DNA of 64,000 nucleotides, taken from assembly GCF_004698125.1 (NCBI RefSeq), contig NZ_SRHV01000006.1, forward strand, positions 204,103-268,102. Direction: 5' to 3'. The DNA is from Halosimplex halophilum. Its GTDB lineage: Archaea > Halobacteriota > Halobacteria > Halobacteriales > Haloarculaceae. The translations under genes and the position numbers were made by a program. Of the stretch, positions 16,754 to 26,106 are shown piece by piece. Within the stretch, counting starts at the first letter, position 1; each line of letters starts with the position of its first letter. The notes below the pieces were generated by a model. That model was not told where the DNA came from and did not search any database. It saw only the letters and a program-made list of their open reading frames with translations.

Positions 16754-17755
16754 ATGAATCTCGCTTACCTCTTTCTCGGCACGTCGTTTCTCGTTCTGGT
16801 CGTCATCGATCTACTGTGGACGACGCTCTGGGTCGAAGGTGGGGCCGGTCCGCTTACGACTCGACTGATGAGCTGGACGTGGCGGTTGCTTCGAAGGGTA
16901 GCAGGTCACCGACCCCGAGTGCTTTCGCTCGCCGGACCAATAGTTCTCGTACTCAGTCTCACTGTCTGGATCTGTCTTCTGTGGTTCGGCTGGACGTTCC
17001 TCTTCGCCGGCGGAGAGAGCACGCTGATGGATACTCGTGATCCGGGCCCCATCGCTTGGACGGAGCGGTTCTACTTCGTGGGCTATTCGGTCTTCACGAT
17101 GGGGAACGGCGATTTCACCCCGCGGGACGGCCTCTGGCAGATCGTCACCGGCCTCACGACCGCCAGCGGGATGCTCTTCGTGACGCTGAGCGTGACGTAC
17201 GTGCTCAACGTCCTCGGTGCGGTCACGCAGAAACGGTCGCTCGCCAGTAGCATCCACGGCCTTGGCGGGGGGAGTACCGAAATTCTTGAGCGAAGCTGGG
17301 ACGGTGACTCGTTCCAGGGACTGGAAGTACCGCTCAACTCGATTTCCGGCCAGCTCGATACCCTCACGTCGAACCACAAGGCGTACCCGATCCTTCACTA
17401 CTTCTACACGCCGCAGACAGAACAGGCACCGGTGACGAATATTGCCGTGCTCGATGAGGGGCTGACTCTTCTAGAATTCGGGGTCTCGGAACAGGATCGT
17501 CCAAGTGAAATCGCCATCGGCCAGGCCCGATCGAGTGTTCAGGACTACCTGAACACGCTCGACACAGCATTTGTCGAACCGGCCCAACGGACGCCTCCGG
17601 CTCCAGCGCTCGGCGTCCTTCGAGACAGCGGGATCCCGACGGTATCGGACCAGCAGTTCGACGAGTCGCTCGATTCGATCGACGATCGCCGGCGGACACT
17701 ACTGGGACTCATCGAAGCCGACGAACGGCGCTGGCCCCTCTCAGATCGTCAGTGA
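16754..17755 (+). CDS. Potassium-channel-like membrane protein
   Basis: The 333-residue protein has N-terminal TM helices ([20 protein letters not shown] and [20 protein letters not shown]), then a pore loop with TMGNGDF, a match to the TxGxGD potassium filter, then another TM helix ([22 protein letters not shown]). The C-terminal 150 residues are soluble, with no RCK or cyclic-nucleotide motif seen. ATG 16754 was preferred to GTG 16751; a TATA-like GATATTACG lies near 16720. It is a likely two-TM-type cation channel subunit in the cytoplasmic membrane, upstream of the metal island. Confidence 0.8.
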   Translation: MNLAYLFLGTSFLVLVVIDLLWTTLWVEGGAGPLTTRLMSWTWRLLRRVAGHRPRVLSLAGPIVLVLSLTVWICLLWFGWTFLFAGGESTLMDTRDPGPIAWTERFYFVGYSVFTMGNGDFTPRDGLWQIVTGLTTASGMLFVTLSVTYVLNVLGAVTQKRSLASSIHGLGGGSTEILERSWDGDSFQGLEVPLNSISGQLDTLTSNHKAYPILHYFYTPQTEQAPVTNIAVLDEGLTLLEFGVSEQDRPSEIAIGQARSSVQDYLNTLDTAFVEPAQRTPPAPALGVLRDSGIPTVSDQQFDESLDSIDDRRRTLLGLIEADERRWPLSDRQ

Positions 17756-17819
17756 GGACGCCAGAACAAACCACAAATCCATCACCCCTGGTGCCGTACT
17801 TCTGCCCACTGAGAGACCA

Positions 17820-20039
17820 ATGGACGACCACTCCCACCACGATACGGAGAACGGAGAGGAAAGCGGAGATTCAGCCGACTCGCGGACGGAACAGTCGATG
17901 ATCGAGGAGGAGGCCGACGACACCGCCGAGGTTGAATCGGCGATCGAGGAGAAACACGACCACCACACGGGACACGAAGCAGGTGGTCACGACCACGGCG
18001 AGGGTCACGGTGACCACGGTGGGATGCACGCCGGCCACGAACAGATGTTCCGACGGCGCTTTTTTGTCTCGACGCTACTCTCGATCCCCGTCCTCCTCTA
18101 CAGCGAGTTCCTCCAGACCCAACTCGGCTTCACAGTGCCGGTATTTCCGGGCAGCGAGTGGATCAATCCCGTCTTCGCGGTCGTCGTCTTTGCCTACGGT
18201 GGGGTCCCGTTCCTCCGGATGGCAGTGCCGGAACTGAAAGACCGGGCGCCGGGGATGATGACGCTCATCTCGATGGCGATCACCGTCGCGTTCGTCTACA
18301 GCCTCGCAAGCGTCGTCTTCCCCACCCAGTCGGCGTTCTTCTGGGAACTGGTGACCCTGATCGACATCATGTTGCTAGGCCACTGGATCGAGATGCGGTC
18401 CGTCCGGCGTGCGTCGAGCGCCCTCGACGAACTGGCGAAGCTCATGCCGGACACCGCCGAGCGGCTCACCGAGTCCGGAGGCACCGAGGAAGTACCAGTC
18501 AGCGACCTCTCGGAGGGCGACCTCGTCTTAGTGCGGCCCGGCGCGAGCGTCCCCGCTGACGGCGTCGTCGAAGAAGGCGATTCAGACGTGAACGAGGCCA
18601 TGATAACCGGGGAGTCGAAACCAGTCTCGAAGGAACCCGGCGACGAGGTCATCGGCGGGACGGTCAACGGCGACGGGAGTCTCCGGGTGCGGATCGACGC
18701 CACGGGTGACGAGACGACGCTGGCGGGGATCATGCGCCTCGTCGAGGAGGCACAGGAGAGCGAATCGAAGACGCAGGCCCTCGCAGACCGAGCCGCCGGG
18801 TGGCTGTTCTACGTCGCCCTCGGCGCCGCCGTCGTCACGGGAATCGCCTGGACGATCGCGACCACGTTCGACGCGGCTGTCATCGAACGAGTCGTCACCG
18901 TCCTCGTCATCGCGTGCCCGCACGCACTCGGCCTCGCGATCCCGCTCGTGGTCGCAATCAACACGTCGCTCGCCGCCCGCAATGGGATGCTCATTCGCGA
19001 CCGGATCGCGATGGAGGACGCGCGAAACCTCGACGCGATCATCTTCGACAAGACGGGAACGCTCACGCAAGGCGAACACGGTGTTGTCGGGACGGCCACT
19101 GTCGACGGCGTGGACGAAGACGAAGCGCTCGAACTCGCCGCCGCAGTCGAAGGCGACTCCGAGCACATGATCGCCCGTGCCATCAGGGAGGCCGCCGCTG
19201 AGCGAGGAATCGATGCCCCTGACGCTGTCGACTTCGAGGCGATGAAGGGCCGAGGGGTTCGCGCCATCGTCGATGGTCGGGAGGTCTACGTCGGCGGCCC
19301 GAACCTCCTCGACCATCTCGACAGCGACGTTCCCGACGAGTTGCGGACCTTTGCCGACGAGGCCGGCGAAAATGCCCAGACTGTGGTCTATCTAGTCAGG
19401 GATGGAGAACTGCTCGCGGCGTTCGCGATGGCCGACGTTATCCGCGAAGAGAGTTACGCGGTCGTCGACGCGCTCCACGACTTAGACATCGAGGTGGCCA
19501 TGCTGACGGGTGACTCTCGGGACGTGGCCGAGGCCGTCGCCGACGAATTGGGGATCGACACAGTCTTCGCCGAGGTACTGCCCGACGACAAGGACAAGAA
19601 AGTACAGGAGCTTCAGGACCAGGGCAAACTCGTCGGGATGGTCGGCGACGGCGTCAACGACGCGCCCGCGTTGACGCGAGCCGATGTGGGCATCGCCATC
19701 GGCAGCGGGACGGATGTTGCCGTGCAGTCGGCCGACGTCATCCTCGTCCAGAACAACCCGATGGATGTCGTCCGCCTCGTGAAGCTGAGCAACGCAAGCT
19801 ACCGGAAGATGCAGGAGAACATCGTCTGGGCCGCCGGCTATAACGTCATCGCCATTCCGCTGGCCGCGGGCGTCCTCGCGCCGATCGGCGTCCTCCTGTC
19901 GCCCGCCATCGGCGCTCTCCTGATGTCATTGAGCACGGTCATCGTCGCGATCAACGCCCAGCTCCTCCGCCGTGTCGACCTCTCGGTCCCGAGTCTGTCG
20001 GGCATCTCGGCGGGCGAGCAGGCTCGTCCGGCGAACTAG
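17820..20039 (+). CDS. CopB-type heavy-metal P-type ATPase
   Basis: The 739-residue ATPase opens with a long His/Asp/Glu-rich segment ([19 protein letters not shown]) that likely binds metal. It has TGES in the actuator domain, the membrane motif CPH (Cys366-Pro-His368) that marks the P1B-3/CopB class, the phosphorylation motif DKTGT near 410, and [11 protein letters not shown] pumps export copper or silver. The next genes (DUF411, DUF302, YHS permease, CopZ-like) support copper detoxification. Start: ATG 17820, before the His-rich stretch. Confidence 0.92.
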   Translation: MDDHSHHDTENGEESGDSADSRTEQSMIEEEADDTAEVESAIEEKHDHHTGHEAGGHDHGEGHGDHGGMHAGHEQMFRRRFFVSTLLSIPVLLYSEFLQTQLGFTVPVFPGSEWINPVFAVVVFAYGGVPFLRMAVPELKDRAPGMMTLISMAITVAFVYSLASVVFPTQSAFFWELVTLIDIMLLGHWIEMRSVRRASSALDELAKLMPDTAERLTESGGTEEVPVSDLSEGDLVLVRPGASVPADGVVEEGDSDVNEAMITGESKPVSKEPGDEVIGGTVNGDGSLRVRIDATGDETTLAGIMRLVEEAQESESKTQALADRAAGWLFYVALGAAVVTGIAWTIATTFDAAVIERVVTVLVIACPHALGLAIPLVVAINTSLAARNGMLIRDRIAMEDARNLDAIIFDKTGTLTQGEHGVVGTATVDGVDEDEALELAAAVEGDSEHMIARAIREAAAERGIDAPDAVDFEAMKGRGVRAIVDGREVYVGGPNLLDHLDSDVPDELRTFADEAGENAQTVVYLVRDGELLAAFAMADVIREESYAVVDALHDLDIEVAMLTGDSRDVAEAVADELGIDTVFAEVLPDDKDKKVQELQDQGKLVGMVGDGVNDAPALTRADVGIAIGSGTDVAVQSADVILVQNNPMDVVRLVKLSNASYRKMQENIVWAAGYNVIAIPLAAGVLAPIGVLLSPAIGALLMSLSTVIVAINAQLLRRVDLSVPSLSGISAGEQARPAN

Positions 20040-20049
20040 CGTCTCTCGA

Positions 20050-20544
20050 TCAATACTCCGCGTAGACACCATTCGCCCGGCCGTCATCGAACTCGTGGAC
20101 AGTAAACGGTCCTTGCTTCGACCCGCCCATCCCAGGCGACCCTGCGGGCATCCCTGGCAATGCCACGCCGTCTATCGCGGGTTCCTCATCTAGGAGTGTT
20201 GCAATGACGGCTGTGGGGACGTGCCCTTCGACGACGTAGTCCTCGACCACGAGCGTGTGGCAACTCCGCAGTTCGTCAGGGACGCCGTGTCGCCGTTTGA
20301 CCGCCGAGACATCGTCAGGTGTGGTTTCAGTAAGCGTCCCGTCTATCTGCTCTCCGAGGAACGTCGCGTACTCCGAACAACAGGTACAGCCGGGGGCACT
20401 GTACTGGTGGACCTCACCGACTTCGAGGGAAACATCGTCGCCTGATGTAGCCGTTCGACCGCCGCCCAGACAGCCCCCCAGTCCGATAGCGAGGGCCGTC
20501 ACGCCTGCCCCGAGAACTTGCCGGCGCGTCCGTTGGGAACTCAT
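20050..20544 (-). CDS. DUF411 metal-binding lipoprotein
   Basis: Start ATG 20544 gives a Tat-type signal (TRRQVLGAGVTALAIGLGG) with a lipobox cysteine, so the protein should be anchored outside the membrane. The mature part matches DUF411: YSAPGCTCCSEYATFL with clustered cysteines, then RRHGVPDELRSCHTLVV and EGHVPTAVI. DUF411 proteins are usually found beside copper export genes. It faces the CopB gene tail to tail, ten bases apart, as part of the metal island. Confidence 0.88.
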   Translation of the reverse strand: MSSQRTRRQVLGAGVTALAIGLGGCLGGGRTATSGDDVSLEVGEVHQYSAPGCTCCSEYATFLGEQIDGTLTETTPDDVSAVKRRHGVPDELRSCHTLVVEDYVVEGHVPTAVIATLLDEEPAIDGVALPGMPAGSPGMGGSKQGPFTVHEFDDGRANGVYAEY

Positions 20545-20708
20545 TCGGTCTATCGTTCGTCCCAAGACGACTACTGTCCCGCGGGAATTCCAGAATCCTG
20601 AGAACGGGCGCGAACACTCGGACGTCGGCCTTGAGACCCTTCGCGAATGCGGTAGAAACTGGAACGGGCGCTCGCCGGTGGACGACCGGAGCGAGCAGAC
20701 ACTGTTCC

Positions 20709-21125
20709 TCAGGTGTCCGACGAGCCCCCGCTTCCGTCGCCGACACTCTCTAAGACGCGCTCGAATCGCTCCCGGACGTCGGTCGCAATGGGACCAAGCG
20801 CGTCGTTGTCCGCTATGCCCACGAGTTGCGCTGGGTTGACGGCACTCACCGCGATCTCGCCGTCGTCGGTTTCGTAGACGATGACGTTACACGGGAGGAG
20901 TGCGCCGAGTTCGATTTCCTCGTTGAGCCCCGCCAGCGCTAGCGAGGGATTACACGCACCGAGAATCCGATACTGCCGGAACTCCTCGTCGAGTTTCTCT
21001 TCGAGCGTCGCTTGCACGTCGATGTCACAGAGCACCCCGAATCCCTCGCTTTCGAGTGCGTCGATCGTCGCGTCAACCAGACGGTCGAAGTCTCCAGTCG
21101 ACGTCGTCTGAATTGTATATGCCAT
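20709..21125 (-). CDS. DUF302 domain protein
   Basis: The 138-residue protein is a plain DUF302: EGFGVLCDIDVQATLEEKLD, then YRILGACNPSLALAGLNEE and LLPCNVIVYE with conserved cysteines, and a C-terminal helix ending in a short Ser/Gly tail. DUF302 proteins are often encoded with metal and sulfur genes; the reaction is unknown. A decayed second copy lies at 34742-34963. No signal peptide, so cytosolic. Confidence 0.88.
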   Translation of the reverse strand: MAYTIQTTSTGDFDRLVDATIDALESEGFGVLCDIDVQATLEEKLDEEFRQYRILGACNPSLALAGLNEEIELGALLPCNVIVYETDDGEIAVSAVNPAQLVGIADNDALGPIATDVRERFERVLESVGDGSGGSSDT

Positions 21126-21189
21126 ACAGAAGGTAGTCCTGGGACCGTCTTAACCGTGCGCCGAATCGGGAGTATCTGGCCAAGAACGT

Positions 21190-21489
21190 CTAGCAACCGC
21201 GTCTCTGGCCGTACATCCCATCGCCGTTGTCACCGTGGGCTACGTCCTGAGCTATCCCGTCGACGGTCACACCCATGTGCGATTCCGTCCATTCGACAGC
21301 ACCCGGACTCAGGTGGTCAATCATGTGCCCTTCCATCCAAGTGGGCCACTCAGCTACAGTTCCGTTGGCCTTGGGTGCGTCAGCTGCGGTCGTTTCGTCG
21401 CCGTGCGCGCTGACGATGGGAGTAACCAGGGTGAGGCCGACGATTGCGAGCGCTACGAGCAGCCAGCGGCCGATGTTGAAGTTGGTCAT
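21190..21489 (-). CDS. Secreted Met/His-rich small protein
   Basis: The 99-residue protein has a signal peptide (WLLVALAIVGLTLVTPIVSAHG). The mature part carries WPTWMEGHMIDHLSPGAVEW and ESHMGVTVD, with spaced Met and His side chains of a kind that bind Cu(I), and ends GDGMYGQRRGC. Its position inside the copper island supports periplasm-side metal binding. No family name is known to me. Confidence 0.65.
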   Translation of the reverse strand: MTNFNIGRWLLVALAIVGLTLVTPIVSAHGDETTAADAPKANGTVAEWPTWMEGHMIDHLSPGAVEWTESHMGVTVDGIAQDVAHGDNGDGMYGQRRGC

Positions 21490-21607
21490 TGTCCCTCTCT
21501 TTGGTTACTCGTAGGATGGCTCGAGGGTTATCCGCAAGGGTGCGAATCGACACAGGAGACGGTTCGAAAAGGTGTATCGAGTGAGCTAACCGTTTCTATT
21601 GAATCAG

Positions 21608-21733
21608 ACTGTTTGTCCCCACGAAATTTGGGAAGGTCACCCCCCATAACAGCAACCTAGTTTTCCAAAACAGGAGGGACTGAGCGTGCGAGCGACCGGT
21701 ACCGCGAGAACCGTCGCGTTCCGGACAAACAGT
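21608..21733. repeat. 126-bp segment with 11-bp terminal inverted repeats (MITE-like)
   Basis: ACTGTTTGTCC (21608-21618) is perfectly inverted as GGACAAACAGT (21723-21733), and the match extends a few bases outward with one gap. TGAAT occurs outside each end (about 21600-21604 and 21734-21738), a possible offset target duplication. No reading frame is inside. It sits in the 21490-21919 gap, where nothing else was recognised. Confidence 0.4.
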
Positions 21734-21919
21734 TGAATGCAGGTGCGGAAAGATTCGCTCAGTCACTGTCGGCCGCTGTCCAGCCGGGAAGGCGCACGAA
21801 AGCAGTTCGTTCTGTAAAGGATCACTCACTCATTGATTTGAACAACAAGACACGTCCGCCGTAGAGATACTGGTTCTCTAGTCACAATCCCGTTAGGAAC
21901 GGAACCCCATCTAGTCGAT

Positions 21920-23251
21920 ATGGAGCGGACGGAATACGCGATCCTCGCGGTCATCGCGCTAGCGACCGTCGGAATCGGCGTATTCACCACTTCTGAGCCA
22001 CTCTCGACGTTCTTCGTCGAGAGCACCCAGGAATTCCTGACTACTACAGCGGCAATGGCGTGGATCACGTGGTGGGCGCTCGTCATCGGGTTTGCAATCG
22101 CTGGCGGCGTTGAGGCGTGGACCTCAAACGAGGAGGTGTCGGAGCTGCTGGAGGGACACGGCCCTCGCGAAATCGGCTATGGGTCACTGTTCGGGTTCGT
22201 TTCGTCGTCGTGTTCCTACAGTGCCATTGCCACGGCGAAGAACCTCTTCAAGAAGGGCGGCTCCGCGGCGGCGACACTCGGGGCGTTCATGTTCGCCTCG
22301 ACCAACCTCGTCATCGAGATCGGCGCGGTCATCTGGATCCTGCTCGGCTGGCAGTTCCTCCTCGCGGACATCGTTGGCGGAATTACGCTCATCGGCCTGA
22401 TGGCAGTGGGATTCGTTTACGTGGTTCCCGACGAGGTCGTCGAACAGGCTAGACAGAACGTCCGCGATGAGGGCACAGAGGACGTTCAGGATCCCGTTTG
22501 CGGGATGGAGGTCGACCCCGACGAGACCGATCACTCAATCGAACACGACGGGCGAACCTACTACTTCTGTTCACAGTCCTGTAAGGAGAGCTTCGACCCC
22601 GAAGCAGCCAACACAACCGTCCGTGAGAAGGCAACGTCGCTGTCGGGATGGAAAGCACTCGCGGATAAACAGTGGAAGGAGTGGGGAATGCTTTGGGACG
22701 AGATTGCTATCGGGTTCATCTTCGCTGGCCTCATCGCCGGGTTCATCCCCGACCAGGTCTGGACGTCAGTGTTCTCTGGCGCGACGTTCGGCTTGCCGGT
22801 GTACGTCTTCTGGACGGCGATCCTTGGGGCCGTTATCGGCGTCGCGACGTTCGTCTGCTCGGTCGGGAACGTGCCATTCGGCGCGGTCCTTTTCAGTAAC
22901 GGCCTCCCCTTCGGGTCAGTCCTCTCGTACATTTACGCCGACCTCATCGTCCCACCAATCATGGATGCCTACCGGGAGTACTACGGGACGAAGTTCGCAG
23001 CGATCCTCTCGGGGCTAATCTTCGTGTCCGCTGTCTTCACCGGTGTCCTCATGCATTTCCTATTCCTCAGCGCGGGTCTGATCCCGGACCCTTCCAGCGT
23101 GCAGCTCGCCGAGGTATCGATCGAAATGAACTACAAGATGGTACTGAATGTCCTCGCCACCGTACTCTTCCTGTTCCTCTATTGGCTACACCGACAAGAT
23201 TCAGTCGGTGAGGCGGGCAAACACGGCGAACACGTTCACACTGCTGACTGA
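21920..23251 (+). CDS. ArsP-like permease with central YHS metal-binding domain
   Basis: The 443-residue protein has two halves of about four TM helices each, with the family words SSCSYSAIATAKNLFKKG and CSVGNVPFGAVLFSNG (PF03773-type permease). Between them, around residues 195-235, lies a YHS domain: DPVCGMEVDPDET...HDGRTYYFCSQSCKESFD. YHS domains bind soft metals, so the loop may deliver metal to, or sense it for, the channel. The C-terminus is His-rich. The neighbouring CopZ-like and CopB genes suggest copper. Substrate not proven. Confidence 0.8.
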   Translation: MERTEYAILAVIALATVGIGVFTTSEPLSTFFVESTQEFLTTTAAMAWITWWALVIGFAIAGGVEAWTSNEEVSELLEGHGPREIGYGSLFGFVSSSCSYSAIATAKNLFKKGGSAAATLGAFMFASTNLVIEIGAVIWILLGWQFLLADIVGGITLIGLMAVGFVYVVPDEVVEQARQNVRDEGTEDVQDPVCGMEVDPDETDHSIEHDGRTYYFCSQSCKESFDPEAANTTVREKATSLSGWKALADKQWKEWGMLWDEIAIGFIFAGLIAGFIPDQVWTSVFSGATFGLPVYVFWTAILGAVIGVATFVCSVGNVPFGAVLFSNGLPFGSVLSYIYADLIVPPIMDAYREYYGTKFAAILSGLIFVSAVFTGVLMHFLFLSAGLIPDPSSVQLAEVSIEMNYKMVLNVLATVLFLFLYWLHRQDSVGEAGKHGEHVHTAD

Positions 23252-23830
23252 GGGCCTGTTCTCTCCCGTTTTCAATTCGTCACTCGGGTAGATGCGGTAT
23301 GTCCGACCTTGACGCTCGCGATACAGTGAGCTAATCACCGGTTCGAGGACACGACGCTCGTCTTCTGGCAGGCTGTCGAGGACCCGAGTGCATGATTGTA
23401 CCGGTGGGTCAACCTCGTCGTTTGGCGATGAAGTGCCGTACGACATTTCATTTCTCTCTCCGGAAACCACCCCAGCCGTATCTGGGTGAGACAGAGTGCT
23501 TGGCCCAGATGCCAGAAGGTTGTCTGTGACGACTAGATATCCACCACCGACGAGGACGGAGACGACGACAATCCCGAGGACGAACCAGAGTGGATTTGTC
23601 CAGTGAACGGACCCCATTGACGCCCCATCATCCCGTCGAAAGCGTGCTGTCGCTGGGAGGCCTGCCAGTTGAGCAGGCTTCCGACGACGAGGACTATCCC
23701 GACGACGAGACCAACGGCAGCGTCGGCTCGGTGGCGGTTGATCCTGATCGCCCGGGCCGAATTGGGTGGCTGGTCATAGATATCGGTTTGGAAGGCGGCC
23801 TCGGACTCGTTTTGATTATTTGGTGTATCC
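23201..23830 (-). pseudogene. Degraded membrane-anchored winged-helix protein
   Basis: The main frame (from about 23617) gives VHWTNPLWFVLGIVVVSVLV and ends with LPEDERRVLEPVI followed directly by SLYRERQGRTYRIYPSDEL. In intact haloarchaeal relatives a helix-turn-helix (recognition region about 25-30 residues) stands between these two pieces, so it has been deleted in frame. Upstream, a second TM segment (AVGLVVGIVLVVGSLLNWQ...FDGMMG) is in another frame, joined by a shift near 23617-23625. No good start codon remains before it. The 3' end overlaps the permease gene. A dead regulator is the best reading. Confidence 0.6.
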
Positions 23831-23939
23831 CCGGGGAGTCAATTCAGCGTGACACCTCAACCCCGAGTGACGCGCGCCGAAACCTCTGCAATCAGAGGTA
23901 GCAGTGTGAGACGCCCAAACGGTGTGGTCTCCGTTCCGA

Positions 23940-24137
23940 TTATGCTGAGGCGTCGTAGCCGGCCTTGTCGACTGCACTGACGAGAGCGTCGGTGTCCGCG
24001 TCGCCCTCCACGGTCGCCGATTCGGCCTCGCGATCGGCCTTCGCGCTCGAGACGCCGTCGACATCTTCGAGCGCTTCTTCGACGGTCCGCTCGCAGTGCT
24101 CGCAGGTCATCCCCTCGACGGAGATTGTTTCGCTCAT
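23940..24137 (-). CDS. copZ: CopZ-like copper chaperone (HMA domain)
   Basis: The 65-residue protein is one HMA domain with GMTCEHCERTVEEAL at residues 9-23, whose CxxC binds Cu(I), and the usual beta-alpha-beta-beta-alpha-beta pattern ending AVDKAGYDASA. Length is normal for a free-standing chaperone. It would carry copper to the CopB pump or to a regulator. It is the last gene of the metal island on this side. Confidence 0.93.
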   Translation of the reverse strand: MSETISVEGMTCEHCERTVEEALEDVDGVSSAKADREAESATVEGDADTDALVSAVDKAGYDASA

Positions 24138-24261
24138 ACAGGTAGAGATACGAGTGCCTATTCTTTGTCGCTTTCTACTTTGATTCCAAATTCATAGCCC
24201 ACCTGAACATTGTAGACCCAAGTACAATCCGTTGAATTGGAGGGCGTGCGAGGCGAAAATT

Positions 24262-24342
24262 CACGGCTTTAGCCGTGGATAGCTCAATGGCAGTAGAGAG
24301 AGAGACGTGAACCGCTCGGGGTCAAGCCCCAAGACGGTTCAC
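24262..24342 (+). mobile_element. Orphan right end of a TnpB-type element
   Basis: Two hairpins stand in a non-coding stretch: CACGGCT-tt-AGCCGTG (24262-24277) and an 8-bp stem, GTGAACCG (24307-24314) with CGGTTCAC (24335-24342), around an inner GGGG...CCCC. The second has the same design as the right end of the tnpB element (16431-16480) and shares CGGTTCAC with the 4151-4179 remnant. No tnpB frame is left next to it. Between 24138 and 24261 nothing was recognised. Confidence 0.55.
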
Positions 24343-24407
24343 AATCGGCACTCACCGGAGGCGGCCGGCGACGAAACTATTTCCTGAATCGTCTCCGTAG
24401 TATCGGT

Positions 24408-24614
24408 GTGTCCACGACTGTTTCGACGCCCGATGCGGACGAGGGCTGTACGTACTGCGGGGCCCGGATCTTCGACCACGACCCGATCTGCGTCAGGGAC
24501 TGCACCGACGATTGTGGTTCGCCGACCTACTTCTGCAACTACGCGTGCCTCTCGGCACACATCGACGAAAGTGACCTCACGACTGGCAATGCCTGCGAGT
24601 GGTCTCCCGAGTGA
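24408..24614 (+). CDS. Small zinc-binding protein
   Basis: Starts with GTG. The 68 residues include CTYCGARIFDHDP and, 18 residues on, CGSPTYFCNYACLSAH, so four or more cysteines are placed for a treble-clef or zinc-ribbon site. This fits the many small haloarchaeal zinc-finger proteins. It is convergent with the ABC operon. Function unknown; DNA or protein binding are both possible. Confidence 0.6.
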   Translation: MSTTVSTPDADEGCTYCGARIFDHDPICVRDCTDDCGSPTYFCNYACLSAHIDESDLTTGNACEWSPE

Positions 24615-24625
24615 GTGAGCGACGG

Positions 24626-25360
24626 TCACTCGACATCCGTCGCCCGATAGAACACCAGTATGCCGATAGCGAGGAGGACGACGGCGTACGCGACGGCGCC
24701 GCCGAAATCCAACGCGTCGACGCTGGACGTGAACGCCGCGTCGAAGAGCGCGTTCGTCGCATAGTGGCTCGGTAGGAACCTCGTCCATTCGGGCGCGTCG
24801 GTCGCGAGCGGGTTCTGGAACATGAGAACGTCCACCATCGGCGCGAACAGCATCACGTAGACGCCGCTGAGTCGGCCGAGGACGAGGCCGACGACGACGC
24901 CGAGGATGCCGTAGGTGAGGCCGACGAGCAGCGTCGCGGCGACGAACGGGGCGATCGACTCGGGCGTGAACGCCAGCACGGCGACGAGCACTGACGCGGC
25001 CGTCACGACGACGGTCCCGAGTCCGAGCGTACTGACCCGCGATACGACGAGGTCTGTCGCGCTGTAGCCGGCGAGTCGAAGCCTGTCGTCGGCCGCCTGC
25101 GACGCCTGGACGAGGAACAGCCCCACGATGCCCGAGAGGATGGCGACGGTCACGGGCGTCATAAACGCCGCCGCGAAGTTTGCCATGGGAACGGTGACGG
25201 TCGTCCCGTCGATCATCGCCGGAACGTTCACGTCCGGGACCAGCAGGACGAACGCACCGATGATGTACGCCGGGAGGAATGCAAGGAGTGCCAGCAGGAC
25301 CGGGGTCCGACGGAACTCCCGGATCCCCATCGTCACGGCGGTCGCGACGCGCCGGTTCAT
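24626..25360 (-). CDS. ABC-2-type transporter permease
   Basis: The 244-residue protein has six hydrophobic segments (for example VLLALLAFLPAYIIGAFVLL and AILSGIVGLFLVQASQAADD), typical of an ABC-2 export permease. Its start overlaps the stop of the other permease by one base (TGATG). It is third in the ABC operon. The cargo is not visible from sequence. The two permeases are related in layout and probably form the heterodimeric pore. Confidence 0.8.
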   Translation of the reverse strand: MNRRVATAVTMGIREFRRTPVLLALLAFLPAYIIGAFVLLVPDVNVPAMIDGTTVTVPMANFAAAFMTPVTVAILSGIVGLFLVQASQAADDRLRLAGYSATDLVVSRVSTLGLGTVVVTAASVLVAVLAFTPESIAPFVAATLLVGLTYGILGVVVGLVLGRLSGVYVMLFAPMVDVLMFQNPLATDAPEWTRFLPSHYATNALFDAAFTSSVDALDFGGAVAYAVVLLAIGILVFYRATDVE

Positions 25361-26106
25361 CAGGCGTCACCTCCGGACTCGACCTGGTAGGTGTAGGCGG
25401 CGACGCTCAGGAGCGCGAACAGCGAGAGGTGGCCGAGGGCCGGGACCAAGTGGTCGGTCGCTAGCGAGCCATCGACGACGGCCTGGGTCACGATGGCGTG
25501 GGGATGCGCGAGCGGCGCGAACTTCGTGATGCTGTCCTCGATGCCGAACAGGCCGCTCGCGAAGACGTTGTCCACGTCGGCCAAGATGACCAGTAGGAGT
25601 GACCCCTCCAGTTCCCTGGGGAGTACGCTCCCGACGACGATGCCCAGCAGGCCATAGATGGCACCGGCCAGTGCGAGCCCGGCGAACGCCGCGGCCGGTG
25701 CTCCGACCGGATCGTCGACGAGGACCACCAGCGAAAGTGTGGCGACGACCCCGACGACGGCGCTCGCCACGGCGACGGTCGCAAATCGCGCGACGACCAG
25801 CTCGACGCCGCGGAAGCCACAGATCGCAAGCCGGCGGTCGGCGTGGCGGGCGCTGATCATCTGGAAGAGCCCCAGGACGCCCGCGAGCGCGCCGGTGGCG
25901 AACACCGCGCCGGTGACCCGGCCGACCGTCGCGACCGATCCGGTCACCGCGAAGATCCCCACGTCGGGGAACTGCCCCATGCCGACGCCATAGATCTGGA
26001 TCGACAGCGCCGGCAGGACGACCAACATGACGACGGTGAACGGTTCCCGGACGAACGAGCGCGTGCTCGCCCGGATGCCCGCGACGGTCCGGGTGACACC
26101 GTTCAT
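25360..26106 (-). CDS. ABC-2-type transporter permease
   Basis: The 248-residue protein has about six TM segments, the first after a short basic start (TVAGIRASTRSFVREPFTVV), with a polar turn, RHADRRLAICGFRGVELV, after the second helix, as in its partner. The start overlaps the ATPase gene's stop by four bases. It should pair with the downstream permease and the upstream ATPase as one exporter. The substrate is unknown. Confidence 0.8.
   Translation of the reverse strand: MNGVTRTVAGIRASTRSFVREPFTVVMLVVLPALSIQIYGVGMGQFPDVGIFAVTGSVATVGRVTGAVFATGALAGVLGLFQMISARHADRRLAICGFRGVELVVARFATVAVASAVVGVVATLSLVVLVDDPVGAPAAAFAGLALAGAIYGLLGIVVGSVLPRELEGSLLLVILADVDNVFASGLFGIEDSITKFAPLAHPHAIVTQAVVDGSLATDHLVPALGHLSLFALLSVAAYTYQVESGGDA

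Noticed and set aside
17571..17819. Extended N-terminus of the CopB-type ATPase
   Set aside because: Overlaps the end of the channel gene and reads Ser/Arg-rich; ATG 17820 opens the typical acidic His-rich head.
23590..23901. 103-codon plus-strand frame with a late hydrophobic stretch
   Set aside because: The minus strand here carries recognisable membrane-protein text of the degraded winged-helix gene.
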